Source of the DNA: CBDUMN01 sp965368335
GTDB taxonomy: Bacteria; Pseudomonadota; Alphaproteobacteria; Rhodospirillales; JAPHRK01
Reading direction: 5' to 3'
Assembly: GCA_965368335.1 (NCBI GenBank)
Contig: CBDUMN010000027.1
Coordinates: 1-38,638, forward strand
Length of the DNA: 38,638 bases
Below are positions 7,973 through 15,410 of the stretch, in pieces. Below the pieces are notes generated by a model. It made no database searches. It was not told where the DNA came from and saw nothing but the letters and a program-made list of their open reading frames with translations. Both the position numbers and the translations under genes were made by a program. Position 1 is the first letter of the stretch; every line of letters begins with the position of its first letter.

Positions 7973-9739
7973 ATGAGTAGCGCCACTATGACCGGATCCC
8001 AGATCATCCTTCGAGCCTTGAAGGATCAGGGTGTAGACGTCGTATTCGGGCTGCCGGGCGGCGTAACCATCCCGCTCTACGACGAACTATATAAGCAGAA
8101 CTCCTTGCAGCACATTCTGGTGCGCCATGAGCAGGCCGCCGTTCATGCGGCCGAAGGTTACGCGCGGGCGTCGAACAAGGTGGGCGTTTGCCTCGTCACC
8201 TCGGGACCGGGTGCGACCAACACGGTCACCGGTCTGGTCGACGCCATGATGGACAGCATTCCCCTGGTCTGCATCACCGGTCAGGTGCCCACGGCATTGA
8301 TCGGCAACGACGCCTTCCAGGAAGCCGACACCACGGGCATCACCCGGCATTGCACCAAGCACAACTATCTCGTCAAGTCGGTCGAAGACCTGCCGCGCAT
8401 TATGCATGAAGCCTTCTATGTCGCGCGCACCGGCCGTCCGGGCCCGGTGCTGGTCGATATTCCCAAGGACGTGATTCTCGCCGAAGGCAAATACAGCGGC
8501 CCTTCCAAGGTCGAGCACAAAACCTACCGGCCCAAGATCAAAGGGGATTTCTCCAAGATCAAGAAGGCGGCCAAGATGATCGCCGAGGCCAAGAAGCCGA
8601 TCATTTATTGCGGCGGCGGCGTGATCAACTCGGGCCCCAATGCCTCCAAGCTGCTCAAGCAGTTCGTCAAGATGACCGGCTATCCCTGTACGCTGACCCT
8701 GATGGGCCTCGGCGCATACCCCGGTTCCGACGATCAGTTCCTCGGCATGCCGGGGATGCACGGCACCTACGAGGCCAACAAGGCGATGTATGAGTGCGAC
8801 CTGATGGTCAATATCGGCGCGCGGTTCGACGACCGGGTGACGGGACGCCTCGACGGCTTCTCGCCCAACTCGAAGAAGATTCATATCGACATCGATCCCT
8901 CGTCGATCAACAAAACGGTGATCGTCGATCTGGCCATTACCGGCGACGCCGGGCATGTGCTGGAAGACCTGATCAAGGCTTGGAAGTCTCAGCAACTGAC
9001 CCCCAACGCCAAGGCGCTGAAAAAATGGTGGGCGACCATCGAACAGTGGCGGGACGTCGATTGCCTGTCGTTTAAAGAGATGAAGTCCAAGATCAAGCCG
9101 CAGTATTTCCTGCGCCGTTTGGGCGAACTGACCAAGGGCAAGGACGTCTATATCTCGACCGACGTGGGTCAGCACCAGATGTTCGCCGCTCAGCACTTAA
9201 GCTTCGACGAGCCCAACCGTTGGCTGACCTCGGGCGGTCTCGGCACCATGGGCTACGGCCTGCCGGCCGCCATGGGCGCACAGGCGGCCCATAGAAAAGC
9301 CGCCGCCATCTGCATCTCGGGCGATGGGTCTTTCATGATGAACCTGCAGGAACTGGCGACCTGTATGCAGTTCGGTCTGCCGGTTAAGACCTTCGTGCTC
9401 AACAACAAGTATCTGGGCATGGTCCGCCAGTGGCAGGAAATGTTCCATGATGAGCGCTATTCCGAGACCGTCCTCGACGTGAACCCGGATCTGGTGAAGC
9501 TGGCCGAGGCCTTCGGCGCCAAGGGGATCCGCATCACCAAGCCCGATCAGGTGGACAAGGCGATCAAGGACGCCCTGGACCACGACGGTCCGGTGATCGT
9601 CGATGTAATGACCGACGCTAAGGAAAACGTTTTCCCGATGATCCCGGCGGGCGCGGCCCACAACGAAATCCTCCTCGGCCCGAAAGACGTGCCGGAAGAC
9701 GCGCACGACGACGACGTGGCCGGTATGGTGCTGACCTAA
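7973..9739 (+). CDS. ilvB: Acetolactate synthase, large catalytic subunit
   Basis: 588 residues, full length for the family. The ATG has GGAG a few bases upstream. The ThDP-activating glutamate is Glu53 in V-R-H-E-Q-A-A-V-H-A-A-E-G-Y-A-R. The ThDP/Mg motif G-D-G-S-F-M-M-N is at about 449-456, continuing into L-N-N-K-Y-L-G-M-V-R-Q-W-Q. A FAD-domain region occupies the middle third. Known reaction: two pyruvate to acetolactate (valine/leucine), or pyruvate plus 2-oxobutyrate (isoleucine). The regulatory subunit follows 88 bases downstream on the same strand, with a GGGGCT/AGCCCC hairpin (9784-9806) in between. Confidence 0.96.
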   Translation: MSSATMTGSQIILRALKDQGVDVVFGLPGGVTIPLYDELYKQNSLQHILVRHEQAAVHAAEGYARASNKVGVCLVTSGPGATNTVTGLVDAMMDSIPLVCITGQVPTALIGNDAFQEADTTGITRHCTKHNYLVKSVEDLPRIMHEAFYVARTGRPGPVLVDIPKDVILAEGKYSGPSKVEHKTYRPKIKGDFSKIKKAAKMIAEAKKPIIYCGGGVINSGPNASKLLKQFVKMTGYPCTLTLMGLGAYPGSDDQFLGMPGMHGTYEANKAMYECDLMVNIGARFDDRVTGRLDGFSPNSKKIHIDIDPSSINKTVIVDLAITGDAGHVLEDLIKAWKSQQLTPNAKALKKWWATIEQWRDVDCLSFKEMKSKIKPQYFLRRLGELTKGKDVYISTDVGQHQMFAAQHLSFDEPNRWLTSGGLGTMGYGLPAAMGAQAAHRKAAAICISGDGSFMMNLQELATCMQFGLPVKTFVLNNKYLGMVRQWQEMFHDERYSETVLDVNPDLVKLAEAFGAKGIRITKPDQVDKAIKDALDHDGPVIVDVMTDAKENVFPMIPAGAAHNEILLGPKDVPEDAHDDDVAGMVLT

Positions 9740-9783
9740 GAACCGGACCACGACGAAAGCGAGCCTAAGAGAGATCAAACAAA

Positions 9784-9806
9784 AGGGGCTTTAAAACGAT
9801 GAGCCC
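9784..9806 (+). other. Intercistronic hairpin between ilvB and ilvN
   Basis: GGGGCT (9785-9790) pairs with AGCCCC (9801-9806). There is no T-run after it, so it is more likely an mRNA-processing or differential-expression hairpin than a terminator. Confidence 0.4.
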
Positions 9807-9827
9807 CGACGGCACGGAGTAAATGCT

Positions 9828-10343
9828 GTGAACGCAATGAACGACATTATCCGCTATCACACCGTTTCCGTTTTGGTGGACAACGAATCCGGCGTTTTGG
9901 CCCGGGTCATCGGCCTGTTTTCGGGCCGCGGCTACAACATCGAAAGCCTCACCGTGGCCGAGGTCGACGCCGACAAGAACACCTCGCGGATCACCATCGT
10001 CACCTCGGGCACCATGCAGGTGATCGAGCAGATCAAGGCGCAGCTCGAGCGTCTGGTGCCGGTGCATCGGGTGGTCGACCTGACCGTCGACGGCCCGGCG
10101 GTTGAGCGCGAACTGGCGCTGGTCAAGGTTCAGGGTGTGGGTGAACACCGCGTCGAGGCCCTGCGCATCGCCGATATTTTCCGCGCCCGCGTGGTCGACA
10201 GCACCAACGAATCCTTCGTCTTCGAGATCGTCGGCAAGACCCGCAAGCTCAACGCCTTCATCGAGTTGATGCAGCCCCTGGGCCTCGAAGACGTCGCCCG
10301 CACCGGCGTCGCCGCCATCTCGCGGGGCAAAGATAAGATGTAA
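9828..10343 (+). CDS. ilvN: Acetolactate synthase, small regulatory subunit
   Basis: 171 residues from a GTG start at 9828 with GGAG 8 bases before it; the next ATG (9837) is too far from that site. The N-terminal ACT domain contains the valine-binding signature N-E-S-G-V-L-A-R-V-I-G-L-F-S-G-R-G-Y-N-I-E-S-L, and the C-terminal domain ends with G-V-A-A-I-S-R-G. Known role: activates IlvB and confers branched-chain amino acid feedback inhibition. The gene is co-directional with ilvB, and a strong terminator follows, so ilvC is transcribed separately here. The length is typical of the alphaproteobacterial IlvH/N form. Confidence 0.95.
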   Translation: MNAMNDIIRYHTVSVLVDNESGVLARVIGLFSGRGYNIESLTVAEVDADKNTSRITIVTSGTMQVIEQIKAQLERLVPVHRVVDLTVDGPAVERELALVKVQGVGEHRVEALRIADIFRARVVDSTNESFVFEIVGKTRKLNAFIELMQPLGLEDVARTGVAAISRGKDKM

Positions 10344-10382
10344 CACGAACCGCTCCCCAAAAAGGGGCGTGACGAATCAAGC

Positions 10383-10420
10383 AAAAAGGGGACATGTCCG
10401 AGCGACGTGTCCCCTTTTTG
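10383..10420 (+). terminator. Strong intrinsic terminator after ilvN
   Basis: A stem of about 14 bp, with AAAAGGGGACA and TGTCCCCTTTT as perfect arms around a short loop, ends in TTTTTG. Confidence 0.85.
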
Positions 10421-10449
10421 CGTTGTTGATGCTGGGAAAAGGTACTGAT

Positions 10450-10497
10450 CAACCGGTGAGATGGGTAACAGTTTAGCCCGGAGACATGGGTTACAGT
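10450..10497 (-). mobile_element. IS481-end-like scar, copy 1
   Basis: Read on the minus strand, this segment contains TGTAACCCATGTCTCCGG followed by TGTTACCCATCTCACCGG. The two halves resemble each other, and the whole resembles the terminal sequences I associate with IS481-family elements. A related copy is at 29868-29915. No transposase is nearby, so it is a solo remnant or a small repeat. The attribution to IS481 is from memory of the family and not verified. Confidence 0.4.
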
Positions 10498-10541
10498 TTT
10501 CCTGTTTTGCTCCCCAGAATACTTTGGCAGAAACAGGAAAA
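10497..10541. repeat. 11-bp perfect inverted repeat
   Basis: TTTTCCTGTTT (10497-10507) and AAACAGGAAAA (10531-10541) are perfect inverses, 23 bases apart, directly beside the IS481-like scar. Confidence 0.5.
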
Positions 10542-10546
10542 AAATC

Positions 10547-10575
10547 TTGACAAGTACTGTAAAAGGGAATATAAG
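10547..10575 (+). promoter_or_regulatory. Near-consensus sigma70 promoter pointing into vapC antisense
   Basis: TTGACA (10547-10552), exactly 17 bases, TATAAG (10570-10575). It faces towards the toxin-antitoxin pair on the opposite strand and, beyond it, ilvC. It is the best promoter match noticed in the window. Confidence 0.6.
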
Positions 10576-10610
10576 CACCACCATCAACGGGCGAGGTGCG
10601 TCTGCCGTTG

Positions 10611-11027
10611 TTAGATGCCGTCCCAGGGGTTAACGACGTTTAAACCCGGAAAATCAAAATCCTTAACGTTGCGGGTGGCCAGGGTCAGTCCGTGGGTCAA
10701 TGCCGTGGCCGCCAGCAGGCTGTCGATGGCGGGGATGGACCGTGTGGCTTGGGCGGTCAGCAGCCCCCATCGGTCGGCTGTTGCGGCGTCGATGGGAAGG
10801 AAGCGGTCGCCGAACCACAGGGGCAGGTCGTGTTCGAGCCAGAGGGTCAGGCGCTCCTTGCGTTTGCCCTTGGTGAGTTTCTCAATACCCTTGCGGATTT
10901 CGCCCAGGGACAAAACGCTTAAGTATAATGCTTCGGAGGGCAGGCTATCGACCCATGCGACAACGTTTCGGTTCGAATTGGTCCGCGCCAGTTCGGAAAT
11001 CACGTTGGTGTCGAGCAGATAGCTCAC
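10611..11027 (-). CDS. VapC/FitB-type PIN-domain toxin
   Basis: 138 residues, normal PIN toxin length. Acidic active-site residues are in place: Asp6 in L-L-D-T-N-V-I-S-E, Glu43 in L-G-E-I-R-K-G, Asp102 in A-I-D-S-L-L-A-A-T-A, and Asp123/125 in N-V-K-D-F-D-F. The L-G-E-I-x-x-G-I motif and the C-terminal N-P-W form are typical of the FitB-like branch. Known activity: Mg-dependent RNase, often cleaving tRNA, neutralised by the cognate antitoxin. Its start codon overlaps the antitoxin stop by four bases, so the two are translationally coupled. The pair separates ilvN from ilvC. Confidence 0.9.
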   Translation of the reverse strand: MSYLLDTNVISELARTNSNRNVVAWVDSLPSEALYLSVLSLGEIRKGIEKLTKGKRKERLTLWLEHDLPLWFGDRFLPIDAATADRWGLLTAQATRSIPAIDSLLAATALTHGLTLATRNVKDFDFPGLNVVNPWDGI

Positions 11028-11272
11028 AAATCAATGTCCCGGTCGGGGCTTTTATCGCGCTCAAGGTCGAAGTCGAGTCCGGCGAGGGGAGAGCCTTGGA
11101 TAAACTCGGATAAGCTTTGTTTGGGGGCGGTCAGGCGCTGAAAGTCCTCTTGCGACAAAACCACGGCGGTGGGCTTGCCGCGTACCGAAATTTCCTGCGG
11201 TCCTTCCGTCTTGGTGTTGCGAACCAATTCGCTGAGATGGGCTTTGGCTTCCTGTAGTTGCCACGAATGCAT
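11024..11272 (-). CDS. Phd/YefM-type antitoxin
   Basis: 82 residues, with AGGAG 8 bases upstream of the ATG. The N-terminal DNA-binding/dimerisation part (W-Q-L-Q-E-A-K-A-H-L-S-E-L-V, then R-G-K-P-T-A-V-V-L-S-Q-E-D-F-Q-R-L) is the classic Phd/YefM pattern. The acidic C-terminal third (about 52-82) would be the toxin-wrapping tail. It is first in the operon with the PIN toxin. Autoregulation is likely through the tandem CTGACTAGT repeats just upstream. Confidence 0.9.
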   Translation of the reverse strand: MHSWQLQEAKAHLSELVRNTKTEGPQEISVRGKPTAVVLSQEDFQRLTAPKQSLSEFIQGSPLAGLDFDLERDKSPDRDIDL

Positions 11273-11281
11273 GGCAGTCTC

Positions 11282-11300
11282 CTGACTAGTCTGACTAGTT
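11282..11300. promoter_or_regulatory. Likely toxin-antitoxin operator, tandem CTGACTAGT
   Basis: Two adjacent copies of CTGACTAGT, each containing the palindrome ACTAGT, end 10 bases before the antitoxin start. This is the expected position for a Phd/YefM autorepression site. Confidence 0.55.
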
Positions 11301-11444
11301 GAGAATAGTTCTTTTTGGCCGAACCATCAACAATGCTGCTGCAAAATTGACATTAAAACTGGCGTCAGGCGGCTGGATTTGCTAAATCCCGCGCTTCGCA
11401 CGCCGTTGCACAAAGATTTATTGAGATCGAGAGGAACCGAACCG

Positions 11445-12464
11445 ATGCGCGTCTATTACGACCGTGATGCAGACATCAACCTGATCAAAGGCAAAAAAGT
11501 GGCCATCGTCGGCTACGGCAGCCAGGGTCACGCCCATGTGCTCAACCTGCGCGATTCCGGCGCGACCGATGTCGCCGTGGCGCTGCGCGAAGGCTCGTCC
11601 AGCCGCGCTAAAGCGGAAGGCGAAGGCCTGACCGTCTACACGCCTGCCGAAGCCGCCAAGTGGGCCGACGTGGTGATGATGCTGACCCCGGACGAACTCC
11701 AGGCCGAAATCTACTATGCCGACCTGCACGACAACATGAAGCAGGGCGCGGCCCTGGCTTTCGCGCATGGCCTCAACGTTCACTTCAGCCTGATCGAACC
11801 GCGTTCCGACCTCGACGTCTTCATGGTCGCCCCGAAAGGCCCCGGCCATACGGTGCGCGGCGAATACCAGAAAGGCGGCGGCGTGCCCTGCCTCGTCGCC
11901 GTGGCCCAGAACGCCAGCGGCAACGCCCTTGAGATCGCCCTGTCCTACGCTTCCGGTGTCGGTGGCGGCCGTTCGGGCATCATCGAAACCACCTTCCAGG
12001 AAGAGTGCGAAACCGACCTGTTCGGCGAACAGGCCGTGCTTTGCGGCGGTCTGACCGAGCTGATCAAGGCCGGTTACGAAACGCTGACCGAAGCCGGTTA
12101 CGCCCCGGAAATGGCCTACTTCGAGTGCCTGCACGAAGTGAAGCTGATCGTCGACCTGATCTACGAAGGCGGCATCGCCAACATGCGCTACTCGATCTCC
12201 AACACGGCCGAGTATGGCGACTACGTCAGCGGCCCGCGGGTGATCGGCCCGGAAGTCAAAGAGCGCATGAAAGGCGTTCTCGAGGATATCCAGTCCGGCC
12301 GTTTCGTCCGCGACTGGATGCTCGAATGCAAAGCCGGTCAACCGAGCTTCAAGGCCACCCGCCGCAACCACGGCGAACACGGCATCGAAAAAGTCGGCGA
12401 ACAACTGCGCGGCATGATGCCCTGGATCGCCAAGAACAAGCTGGTCGACAAAGAAAAGAACTAA
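11445..12464 (+). CDS. ilvC: Ketol-acid reductoisomerase (class I)
   Basis: 339 residues from the ATG at 11445, with GAGAGGA 9 bases before it; a start at 11379 would add 22 unrelated residues. NADPH-binding Rossmann motif G-Y-G-S-Q-G-H-A at 23-30 with R48-E-G-S-S-S-R as the cofactor-specificity loop. Catalytic His108, Lys131, Asp191 and Glu195 (in E-C-E-T-D-L-F-G-E-Q) are present. Known reaction: Mg-dependent isomerisation and NADPH reduction of acetolactate or acetohydroxybutyrate. It follows ilvBN in gene order but is split from them by a terminator and a toxin-antitoxin pair, so it needs its own promoter; TTGACA at 11347 is a possible -35 without a clear -10. Confidence 0.96.
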   Translation: MRVYYDRDADINLIKGKKVAIVGYGSQGHAHVLNLRDSGATDVAVALREGSSSRAKAEGEGLTVYTPAEAAKWADVVMMLTPDELQAEIYYADLHDNMKQGAALAFAHGLNVHFSLIEPRSDLDVFMVAPKGPGHTVRGEYQKGGGVPCLVAVAQNASGNALEIALSYASGVGGGRSGIIETTFQEECETDLFGEQAVLCGGLTELIKAGYETLTEAGYAPEMAYFECLHEVKLIVDLIYEGGIANMRYSISNTAEYGDYVSGPRVIGPEVKERMKGVLEDIQSGRFVRDWMLECKAGQPSFKATRRNHGEHGIEKVGEQLRGMMPWIAKNKLVDKEKN

Positions 12465-12491
12465 AGGCAAAAGTCTTTAAAGGTTTGAGAG

Positions 12492-12517
12492 AGGGGCCGC
12501 GATCTGCGGCCCCTTTT
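12492..12517. terminator. Intrinsic terminator after ilvC
   Basis: Perfect 8-bp stem GGGGCCGC (12493-12500) with GCGGCCCC (12506-12513), then TTTT. It lies between convergent ilvC and the NO reductase gene. Confidence 0.8.
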
Positions 12518-12525
12518 GTATTTAG

Positions 12526-14874
12526 TCAGGCTGATTCGTCGATTGCCCAACGGGACGTTTGGGTGTTCTGTTCAGTTTCTATTTCAGAACTGATCTCGCG
12601 CATTCTTTTGGCCCGTGACCAAACGAACCAGAGAAGCGGGATCACCCCGCCGACGACGAAGACAATCCCGCCGATGGAACGAAACCAAGTGAGGGTCTGG
12701 AAAACCGTTCCCTGGATCAATTCCTGGGACCGCGCATACCATAAACCGCGCTCCAGGACCGCTATGAACTGGTAAACTCCGGCGGGAAACAGGTCGAGGA
12801 ACATCATCAAACCGATGCCAATGTTGAGCGACCAGAAGGCCGTGCGGATCAGTTTGGGGTTCCACGCCTGTTTTTCAAACAGATGCTGGCAGCAAAACAG
12901 CATTCCGGCGATGGCGATATTGCCCTTAACCCCGAACATGGCGGCATGGGCGTGGTTGCCGGTCAGGTAGGTGGCGTGTTCGAAGTAGTTGATGATCGGT
13001 AGATTGATCAGCGATCCGAAGACCCCCGCGCCGAACACGTTCCAGAAATTGACCGCGAGGATGAATAGCCAGACTTCCCCCATGACCAGATTCTGCTTGC
13101 CGCTGGTCAGGCAACTGTCGGCCCTTTCGCGTTCCTGACGCATCCGCCAGGCGTCGAGGGTTAGTAGCAACAGGGGGAGGACTTGAAGGGTTGAAAAGAC
13201 GCTGCCCAGCGCAATGACCCCGGTTGGTTTGGCGATCCAGTAGAAGTTATGGCCGATGCCGACGGTGGCGGTGATAAAGAACAACATAACGGCGAGAAAA
13301 ATCACCCGTTCGGCCATGACCCTGGTGATCAGCCCCATCTGCACCAGCATGTAGGCGACGATCACCGTGGTAAAGACCTCGAAGGTTACTTCGACCCACA
13401 TATGCACCACCATCCAACGCCAGAAGTCGGCCACGGCGAAGTTGGTTTCGGGGCGGACCAGCAGGCCGAAAAACAGAAAAAGCACCATGACCCCGCTGCC
13501 GTAGAGCAGCCAGGCGGGGACCGACCAGAGGTTCTTGCGGGTCAGCCAGGGTTTGACGCCCCGGTAGATGATTAAAATCCATAGGCCGAAAGCGGCGAGC
13601 AGCAGGATTTGGAAAACCCGGCCCAGTTCCATGAACTCCCAACCCTGGCTGCCGAATAGATAGGCTGCCTCGCCGGTCAGCACGCCGGTCTGGCCTAAAT
13701 AGATGCCGATGACCGCGCCCAGGCCGACCAAAAGACAGGCGGCGAAAAGCAGGTTGATGAGGAATTGCTGGCCCTTGGGGACTTGGGAAAGTCGTGGCAG
13801 GAAAAAGATGGTGTATCCGACCCAGCACATGAAGAACCAGAAAATCTGGAACAGGGTGTGATAGCTGCGCGCCACGGTAAAGGGCAGGATATCGCCCAAA
13901 AACAAGCCGAAAGGGCGAATGAAATCGAGGGCGCCAACGATGCCGGCAACGACTTGCAGGCCAAATAAGGCCATGGCGAAGGCGAAGAACTTATAAGTCG
14001 ACTTCTGGGTCGGGCGGACCAGACCGTTCTCCAAATCTTCGGTGGTCAGCGATTGTTTGTCGCCGCCATTGAAGGGGTCGTAATGCAGGGATTTCATCTG
14101 CCCATAGACGTAGAGCACCAGGCCGATGCCCAAAAACAGCACTAAAACCGACACGGCGCTCCAAAGGTACGTGGCGCTGGTCGGGTGGTTTCCTGCGTCT
14201 GGATCGAAGGGCCAGTTGTGGGTGTAGCTGAAAGTTTCGCCCGGCCGGTCGGCGGCGGCGACCCAGGCCCCCCAGAAGAAAAAGGCCGAGAGTGCTTCAA
14301 TATCGCTGGGGTCTGAAATATAGCCGGGATGGAAGGCTTCCGGGTGGGCGGGATCGGTGAATAGTCCGGTATAGTACGCCACCAATTTATTCGCGGCTTC
14401 TGCCTGAGCCTCGGTAATCACGATCCGTTCGTTTTCCGGCGACCAGCCGTTGGTGTGCAGCTCACGCTTGATCCGTGCGGCAATGGCATCTTCGTGATAG
14501 GGCGATGCAGAGTTGGATGTCTGGCTACCGTAAATGCGTTTCATGGATAAAGTGATTTGATGAAGCGCATCGGCAGTGAAATCAGGCCCACGCTCCGCCC
14601 CGTCTCCCCAGAACGACCCGTAACTCATCAGGCCGCGTAGGTGAAAGACCTCTTTGCCTTTGTTGATTTGTTCCGCCGTGATGACGATCTCGCCCGACGG
14701 GGTGGTGAAATCGGCCAGGGGCGGGGCGCTGTCGTAGGTCGCTTGAGTCAGGTAGACCAGCCCGGCGGCGCAGACCCCCATGACGATGAGAAAATGAAAG
14801 AACCAGTATTTCTTGCTGACCAGCAAATCGGCCAGAGTGCCCATGCTTTTAGGCGCAGATCGCGCATCGTCCAT
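12526..14874 (-). CDS. norB: Quinol-dependent nitric oxide reductase (qNor)
   Basis: 782 residues with GGGAG 7 bases before the ATG. One N-terminal membrane helix (about 23-42) is followed by the roughly 200-residue periplasmic domain that distinguishes single-subunit qNor from cytochrome-c-dependent NorBC, then a NorB-like 12-helix haem-copper-oxidase-type domain. Conserved metal/haem-ligand segments are visible: H-M-W-V-E-V-T-F at about 491, G-H-N-F-Y-W-I at about 540, and E-H-A-T-Y-L-T-G-N-H-A-H-A-A-M-F-G at about 630-648. Known reaction: 2 NO + 2 e- + 2 H+ to N2O + H2O, electrons from quinol; used in denitrification or NO detoxification. No other nor, nir or nos gene is adjacent. Its leader is a cobalamin riboswitch with a terminator. 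Confidence 0.95.
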   Translation of the reverse strand: MDDARSAPKSMGTLADLLVSKKYWFFHFLIVMGVCAAGLVYLTQATYDSAPPLADFTTPSGEIVITAEQINKGKEVFHLRGLMSYGSFWGDGAERGPDFTADALHQITLSMKRIYGSQTSNSASPYHEDAIAARIKRELHTNGWSPENERIVITEAQAEAANKLVAYYTGLFTDPAHPEAFHPGYISDPSDIEALSAFFFWGAWVAAADRPGETFSYTHNWPFDPDAGNHPTSATYLWSAVSVLVLFLGIGLVLYVYGQMKSLHYDPFNGGDKQSLTTEDLENGLVRPTQKSTYKFFAFAMALFGLQVVAGIVGALDFIRPFGLFLGDILPFTVARSYHTLFQIFWFFMCWVGYTIFFLPRLSQVPKGQQFLINLLFAACLLVGLGAVIGIYLGQTGVLTGEAAYLFGSQGWEFMELGRVFQILLLAAFGLWILIIYRGVKPWLTRKNLWSVPAWLLYGSGVMVLFLFFGLLVRPETNFAVADFWRWMVVHMWVEVTFEVFTTVIVAYMLVQMGLITRVMAERVIFLAVMLFFITATVGIGHNFYWIAKPTGVIALGSVFSTLQVLPLLLLTLDAWRMRQERERADSCLTSGKQNLVMGEVWLFILAVNFWNVFGAGVFGSLINLPIINYFEHATYLTGNHAHAAMFGVKGNIAIAGMLFCCQHLFEKQAWNPKLIRTAFWSLNIGIGLMMFLDLFPAGVYQFIAVLERGLWYARSQELIQGTVFQTLTWFRSIGGIVFVVGGVIPLLWFVWSRAKRMREISSEIETEQNTQTSRWAIDESA

Positions 14875-14893
14875 CGGTCATCTCCCGTGACAC

Positions 14894-14937
14894 AAAAAAA
14901 GGGCCTCAGCGGACAGACTTGTCCGCCGACACCCTTT
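14894..14937 (-). terminator. Riboswitch expression-platform terminator
   Basis: On the minus strand: AAAGGG...GCGGACA loop TGTCCGC...CCCTTT followed by seven or more U's, ending 20 bases before the qNor start. It lies directly after the cobalamin aptamer. Confidence 0.85.
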
Positions 14938-14969
14938 GCCATCAGGTCTCGACCCCGAAGGATGAAATG

Positions 14970-15120
14970 TTCCAGTTCGTCTTCTGGCTTCCGGAAAATT
15001 TAGCTGCTCAAGACCTTCCCAAACGTCCAATGTTCAGTGGCTGCATGCTGCTTTGAGCGGCGTTTCCGGTTACAGCGGCGGGACCGCCACGGATTTGCAC
15101 CGTGTTCCGTTAACTGGTGG
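14970..15120 (-). promoter_or_regulatory. Adenosylcobalamin riboswitch aptamer
   Basis: Read on the minus strand, this shows the conserved order of the cobalamin class. CACGGTGCAAATCCGTG with the CGGTCCCGCCGCTGTAA segment comes first, then GCCACTG, then GGGAAGG, then GGAAGCCAGAAGAC. The closing P1 helix forms from CCAGTT (15117-15112) and AACTGG (14977-14972). A well-spaced promoter ends a few bases before it, and an intrinsic terminator follows. In this class, ligand binding normally switches expression off. The only downstream gene is the NO reductase. Confidence 0.92.
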
Positions 15121-15125
15121 CGAAT

Positions 15126-15154
15126 TGTCTAGGCGATGGCCGTGGTAAAATCAA
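15126..15154 (-). promoter_or_regulatory. Promoter of the riboswitch-qNor transcript
   Basis: On the minus strand: TTGATT (15154-15149), 17-base spacer, TAGACA (15131-15126). The predicted start site at about 15119 falls exactly at the 5' end of the aptamer. Confidence 0.65.
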
Positions 15155-15183
15155 CAGGGTTCGACGTTATTGGCGAAAACAGG

Positions 15184-15213
15184 TTGACATTGGCGGCTTT
15201 TGGTCCTTTTTAT
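15184..15213 (+). promoter_or_regulatory. Candidate promoter for the leuA leader
   Basis: TTGACA (15184-15189), 18-base spacer, TTTTAT (15208-15213). It lies about 70 bases upstream of the leader peptide and is divergent from the qNor riboswitch promoter. Confidence 0.45.
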
Positions 15214-15281
15214 CTAGGTGTTAACGATCTTCGGGCATGTTTGTTCGATATCGGTGCGGAAAAACTGGAGAGACGCAAACC

Positions 15282-15410
15282 ATGGTACCGGTCAACGGAA
15301 CCATCATTGAAAGGACCGACGGAGCCGTTCAGGCTGCCGGGGCTTTCGCGCGTCAGATTAATTCCTCCGGTCTCATCCTACTAGGCGGCCTACGACTTAG
15401 CCGCCCCTGA
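15282..15410 (+). CDS. leuA leader peptide
   Basis: 42 residues with GGAGAG 9 bases upstream of the ATG. The final third reads G-L-I-L-L-G-G-L-R-L-S-R-P and uses leucine codons CTC, CTA, CTA, CTA and CTT in a genome that mostly prefers CTG. Placement immediately before leuA and the alternative RNA stems that follow make this a textbook attenuation leader: ribosome stalling at Leu codons when leucyl-tRNA is scarce would change folding downstream. It is too short for ordinary gene finding and is read here from the sequence. Confidence 0.75.
   Translation: MVPVNGTIIERTDGAVQAAGAFARQINSSGLILLGGLRLSRP

Noticed and set aside
12005..12775. 256-codon plus-strand frame across ilvC and norB ends
   Set aside because: Arg-rich shadow of ilvC in another frame, running through a terminator and into antisense norB.
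15136..15384. 82-codon plus-strand frame before leuA
   Set aside because: It runs in a different frame from the Leu-rich leader, starts within the qNor promoter region, has no ribosome site and covers the leuA promoter. The leader peptide explains the region better.
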